Assembly (NCBI GenBank): GCA_027563935.2
Contig: CM050450.1
Span: 33,839,439 to 33,903,438, forward strand
Direction of reading: 5' to 3'
Length of the DNA stretch: 64,000 nucleotides
DNA from: Costus lasius
Taxonomy: Eukaryota; Streptophyta; Magnoliopsida; Zingiberales; Costaceae
The position numbers and the translations under genes were made by a program. Each line of letters opens with the position of its first letter. The stretch's first letter is position 1. The notes beneath the pieces are model-generated. The model made no database searches and was not told the DNA's origin. It saw nothing but the letters and a program-made list of their open reading frames with translations. This document shows, piece by piece, positions 59,827 through 64,000 of this stretch.

Positions 59827-61922
59827 GGAACTCTAGAGCAGTTAGGACTGGGCAAGGCTACCTGAGTAAAACAAAAATAAATCCTCAACTCCCTAAACCC
59901 CAGCCAACAAAGTCAAGTTTCATAGAAGTGACACACACTAAAACCAAATTCCCTTTTTAATCTCTCTTTTTCTTTTTGCTATTTTCTTTTATAAATTCAA
60001 TCCCCTTTTTCCTTTTTCTTTTTATAGCTCTACACACAAAAATACAATACCTCACAGCCTCTCTTCCCCATACAAGCACTAGGAGGTAGTGGGTATAGAG
60101 CTAGGGGTATTCGAGTACCCACAAGAGCACAAGCCAACTTGGCAATGTTTACAACATTCAATTCTACCCAGCGCATACACAAATCAGCAACATGTAGCTA
60201 TATAACACAATCAACTAAATCAAGAAAACGCCAAGAAAACCAGAAAGAAGTTCGAGGCATGACCTAGCCAAATCAGTAATATACGCATAGGAACAGCCAC
60301 TACAACCAAGCATTTGGGCGCAGTTAGACATTGACCCTTGGGCTGTAATCTACATTTAAGCATAGCCAGCTACACGCTGGAAAAAATAGGGGAAATACAA
60401 CTCTCGACGAGAACAAGTGAGGTACCCCCTCATGTAAATCACGATGAAAACCAGCCAAGAGATGAATCCTGAAATCCACATCCAGACACAAGGAAGGGAG
60501 AATGATACGTAGCCTATGAATGGGCTGCTCCGTCCAACACTTGTCCAACGAACAGAACCACCGTCCCTAGACTGGGATTAATCAGGAACTCTTCAACTTC
60601 AATAGAGGTGAGGAAGCTGGTCGAGAGCTCAGACGAAGACAAGCAGGCAGCTACAACCTGCGAATGTAGGGAGCTACAGGACCTTAACTAGATCCGTGGG
60701 AGGTAAGAGTGAATGCAGGCATTACCACCTAGCAGGAGCTCTGGCGAGCTCAGCTTCTCCAGCCACGTCGAGAAGGACGTGCGGCAACTGGAGCTCTCAC
60801 TACTAGCGAACAAGACACGCACAGCTTAGAGACCTTGTGGATGGTGACGCTCCTCCCAGGTTCTCAACCAGAATCGCTGACCGAGCTGAACAGGGAGGAG
60901 AGTCACAAGAACCAAGAACCAGCTCTAGAAACTTCTAGAGTTGTCGAGAGATATCCAGCAGCCACCGCTTAGCAAAATCTCGAGCATAAGTGGAATCGAC
61001 TACATCATGAAATCCAATTCAAAATCAATTTTCACTTCGGTTGAAATCAACTCTAATCCATAAGTCTGCATGACGAAATCCACTTAAGTTTTAATCTCAC
61101 CTGGATTAAGCCTTAAGCGATATCGACTCCCTGTGTGTAACTGTCGTCTCCTCAATGCTCTCTCGGTGTCGACCATCTTAGGCCAGCATCATGCATAATC
61201 CCATGGGAAGGAAATCAGCTACGCCAATGACACTAACCCTCACATCAGCTAGCCCTTGAGCTAGGATGCCACCCCTATCTCATCCTCATTATTTGGATTG
61301 AGTCAGAGAGAGGGCCACCCTGATCCAATTTCCCTTAGTGAACCATATCGCCCTACTCCTTTGACTAGATGAGACCCTAGGTCACTCAGTGTGTACCCAT
61401 GTCAGGGTTGAATAAACTAGCTTAGGGTTCAACCGACCCAGGTCCTACGATACATCCATCATCTCCCTGGCCTTAGTCTTACTTGCACCTGTCTCTCGGG
61501 TCCCAGCGTCCTTCTGCCAAGATCAGTGTCAATGCCACGTAGTGCTCTTAACCTTTTGGCTCAACCTCGCATCCAAGTTGGACCTATGTCATACCATGCT
61601 TCCTCACGCCAAGCTCGCTCACACAAGTCGGTACGCTTCCGTGATCCAAGAACTATGTTCACTCACCCTCATACATCAACTTATGGACTCGCCCACAGTC
61701 TTGCCATCCGAACACGGCAACTCACAACCTACTCGAAAAGATGCGACCGGCAACATAATCCCATCGCCAAGGCAGCTTACTGCATCATTCCACTCATCCC
61801 ATCCAAAAGGATATAAATCAGCTCACTATCAGAGCTCTAGTACCAGCGAGAGCTCCCATCGCAGAGGAGGCTCGCTCACAGCATCTGGCTGCTATGTCAA
61901 TCAGTTACCAAACAAGGGGGAG
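59827..61922 (+). mobile_element. Internal 3' part of an unidentified retroelement (J)
   Basis: Ends in a purine tract, aacaagggggag (61911-61922), directly before an LTR-like start, so the element runs on the plus strand. No coding domain recognised in 2.1 kb; open frames near 61526-61964 and 60324-60548 have no motif. Left end not found. Confidence 0.4.
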
Positions 61923-62257
61923 TGTCACACAAAAAACAATTTATTTATTTTGAGAGTATTATAGGGAGGATCCTCTGATACATATCTTAGTTCGTCCATG
62001 GACTCAGCCCAATCCAATGTGGGCTCGGGGTTACTACATAGACACACATGTTTGAAAACCATATGTAATATATATAAATAAGCCCTTGTGTCTGTATGAC
62101 CCCCATCCAAGGACGGGACATGGTCATTCCATACAATCTTGAAGTCTTTAGTGGTGCTCAATCCCCGAGTGAATCACATGCTGCTCCGCCCGATGCAGTC
62201 ACCATCTTCGGTGGCTGGAGCAAAAGATAGTCCTGAATTAGGTCCTCAAACTGCTAA
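61923..62257 (+). repeat. LTR of element J (start certain, end uncertain)
   Basis: Starts TGTCACAC right after the purine tract. A TATA-like tatataaata at 62071-62080 follows about 150 bp in. It is cut or ends before a copia LTR block at 62258. Confidence 0.45.
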
Positions 62258-62480
62258 AATATTAGTGTTAAGCCCTAGGACTAGTTGTTGGTCCGAACAC
62301 ATGTCATACATTTGTTCCTGAAATTCTTATATTTATCTTGGCATTGTCATTGTCATGATTTTCTATACATCTACACATATTTATGTTTACATAATGATGT
62401 ACTTGGAGATCATATCAAAAAATGTTATGTTCCTAGTTGAGTACCATAGTGGATAAGAGATAGCTATTGACAGAGCGTAT
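62258..62480 (+). repeat. Copia LTR fragment (family of 20248-21129)
   Basis: tattagtgttaagccctagga corresponds to tgttagtgtttatgcccttgga of that LTR, and 'atgatgtacttgg...gagtacc(a)tagtggataagagatagct' matches its next 200 bp. Truncated on the right. Confidence 0.55.
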
Positions 62481-64000
62481 GGAGCCCATGGAGCACAAGA
62501 AGCTCAAGAAGACACACCAAAAGACTCCCTAGGGGCCAATGAAGGCACTCCTAAAATTTTGGGCCAAACGGAGGCCAGTGTAGACTTCACACCCATGGGT
62601 GTGCATGGCTTCATAGCCCTGCACAAATGCACAACCCAGGGTGTGTATGGCTTCACGACCATGAATGGCTCGGCAAAAATTGGTCGCCTAATGCATTGCA
62701 TTTATATCATATTTTTGCTTGTATTTTATATGATATTTAGGCTAAATTGTACGATTTTATTCCAATTTTTAGTATTTTTACTCCATTTGGTATGGAATCT
62801 TTACTTTTTTTGGTTTTTATGAAAATATAGGTATAATGACATAAAAATGATGGATTTTGCGAGTTTTAAGGCCATAACATGGTTTTCAAGGAAATTACGA
62901 AGTCGTACATCAAATTTAGAGCGAAAACAATGTCGGACGCAACATTCACGACTGCAGCCGTGAGTTTTTCGGCTGGCCATGAGTTTTGCGTTAAACGGGT
63001 GATTTTGCAGCTAAGTAAAAAAGTTCATAAAAACTTTCACGGGTGAAGCCGTGAGTTTTTCTATCTACATAGTTTTTATTCACAGAAACTTTCACTGCCG
63101 TAGCCGTAAATAGTTTATAGGCCGTGAGTTTTTTCGTCTCTTTCGATTTTTCACTCGATTCAACCTCGATTGACTCAGAATCGAACCAAACTCTGCAAAA
63201 TTCTTCCTAGAAGGGTTCTAAACTGATTGAACTATAAAAAGAAGAATTTTTAGAGGGTTAAAGAGACTTTTTTAGACGAGAACAAACACAGGCGGCGGCT
63301 AGGGTAAAATTCACTTCTAGGGCGAAATTCCGGCAAGAGATCATGCAAAGGAGAGGATTAAACACTTCAACTTCATCATCATATCGAGGGGGGGGGGAGC
63401 ATTTCTAATTGTTCTCTTAGTATCTCTTTGCATTTTATTTGAGATTACATGTCAAATTCATCACAATACATGCTGTACACGATGAACATGTTTGCTTAAA
63501 CTTATTTTTGAGATTAGGGATGTAGCCTATTGACGTTTATGGATTAAAGTTTGCATTTTCATCTTTGTTTAGATATATTATAGCATTGATTTGATCAGAA
63601 TTGAGTTTATTTACGTGATTTACTCTGGCCAAGTATGTTTACGTCTTAGACATTGTGAGAAGGACCAAGAGGTGAATCGCAAACGTCAGAACTATTCTCT
63701 TTAAACCTACGAATCCAATCACTAGAGTAGTTTGGGTTCGTTTGAAGGATTTCAAGGTTTTTTCACAGAACTTAATGAGCCTAGTTGCGTTAATTATCAC
63801 GAGAGTAGGGAATTAGCATAGCTAGGTATCGGATTACGCTTCGGGAGGAGGCAATATGTACCCTAGGAAAAATTTCTTTCATCACTATAATATTCTATTC
63901 AAGGATTGCCCAAAAATATTACCTTTGTTGCTTTTCGTACTTAGAGTCCACACGAAACTACAAATTGATCCGTCTAGATATAAACGAGTCATGTAATCAG
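62481..64000 (+). repeat. Athila-like LTR, plus strand, running off the window
   Basis: Palindromes of the ttcacggg...gccgtgag type in U3 (62945-63135), TATA box at 63232-63240 (ctataaaaa), then R-U5 with the 'cacgagagta' segment (63800) that matches 'cacgagagtga' in the U5 of element A. Left boundary unclear. An oligo-G run is at 63389-63398. No gene. Confidence 0.5.
62945..63135. repeat. U3 palindrome array in the right-edge LTR
   Basis: Three units near 62945, 63036 and 63091 (ttcacgactgcagccgtgag, ttcacgggtgaagccgtgag, ttcactgccgtagccgta), followed by an extra 'ggccgtgag'. Related in form to the array at 22849-23290. Confidence 0.65.

Overview
This window is plant nuclear DNA, almost entirely transposable elements stacked inside one another, with one recognisable host gene. 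Evidence for a plant: Ty3 elements primed by tRNA-Asp, Ty1/copia elements primed by initiator tRNA-Met, a hAT element with GGTTCGGTT-type subterminal repeats, and a four-exon gene for a VTT-domain (TVP38/TMEM64-like) membrane protein in its plant form. The AT-rich base composition, nesting depth and number of solo LTRs suggest a seed plant with a large genome; the species cannot be named from what is visible. I saw no rRNA, tRNA, CRISPR, organellar or bacterial features.

Layout. (1) 1-19135: non-autonomous Athila-like Ty3 element A on the minus strand (gag and protease, no reverse transcriptase), inserted in the gag of a copia element G that continues at 19136-24450. Inside A sits a full copia element B (3865-15641, TSD ggttt), and the 5' LTR of B holds a 2.75-kb solo LTR (11540-14286, TSD gagct). 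The leader of G holds two more insertions (20248-21129, TSD agatg; 21557-23438, TSD catag). (2) 24971-27022: gene-free, low-complexity DNA. (3) 27031-47052: a hAT transposon (near-matching 8-bp TSDs) expanded to 20 kb by a solo LTR (27307-29763, TSD cctat) and copia element D (30186-43766), which itself contains non-autonomous Athila-like element C (31191-39297) and a fragment of a third LTR. (4) 48019-54330: the VTT host gene, minus strand, with a long repeat-rich first intron. (5) 54900-59700: a decayed copia element interrupted by a second solo LTR (57187-59234, TSD tattc). (6) 59827-64000: the 3' end of an unidentified plus-strand retroelement, a copia LTR piece, and an Athila-like LTR running off the window.

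Elements A and C have LTRs, PBS and gag but no pol, which fits the TR-GAG class; they would need enzymes from autonomous relatives. B carries all copia domains but is broken by a frameshift and stops. Nesting gives an age order: G, then A, then B, then the 11540 solo LTR; and hAT, then D, then the Athila-like elements.

The most unusual signals are structural. The Athila-like LTRs carry arrays of short palindromes (ACGGC...GCCGT type) at 55-88 bp spacing in U3, and elements A and C carry them again in the 3' UTR. The two solo LTRs at 27307 and 57187 share a run of four hairpins, one of which shows three compensatory base-pair changes. Neither is explained by ordinary LTR annotation.
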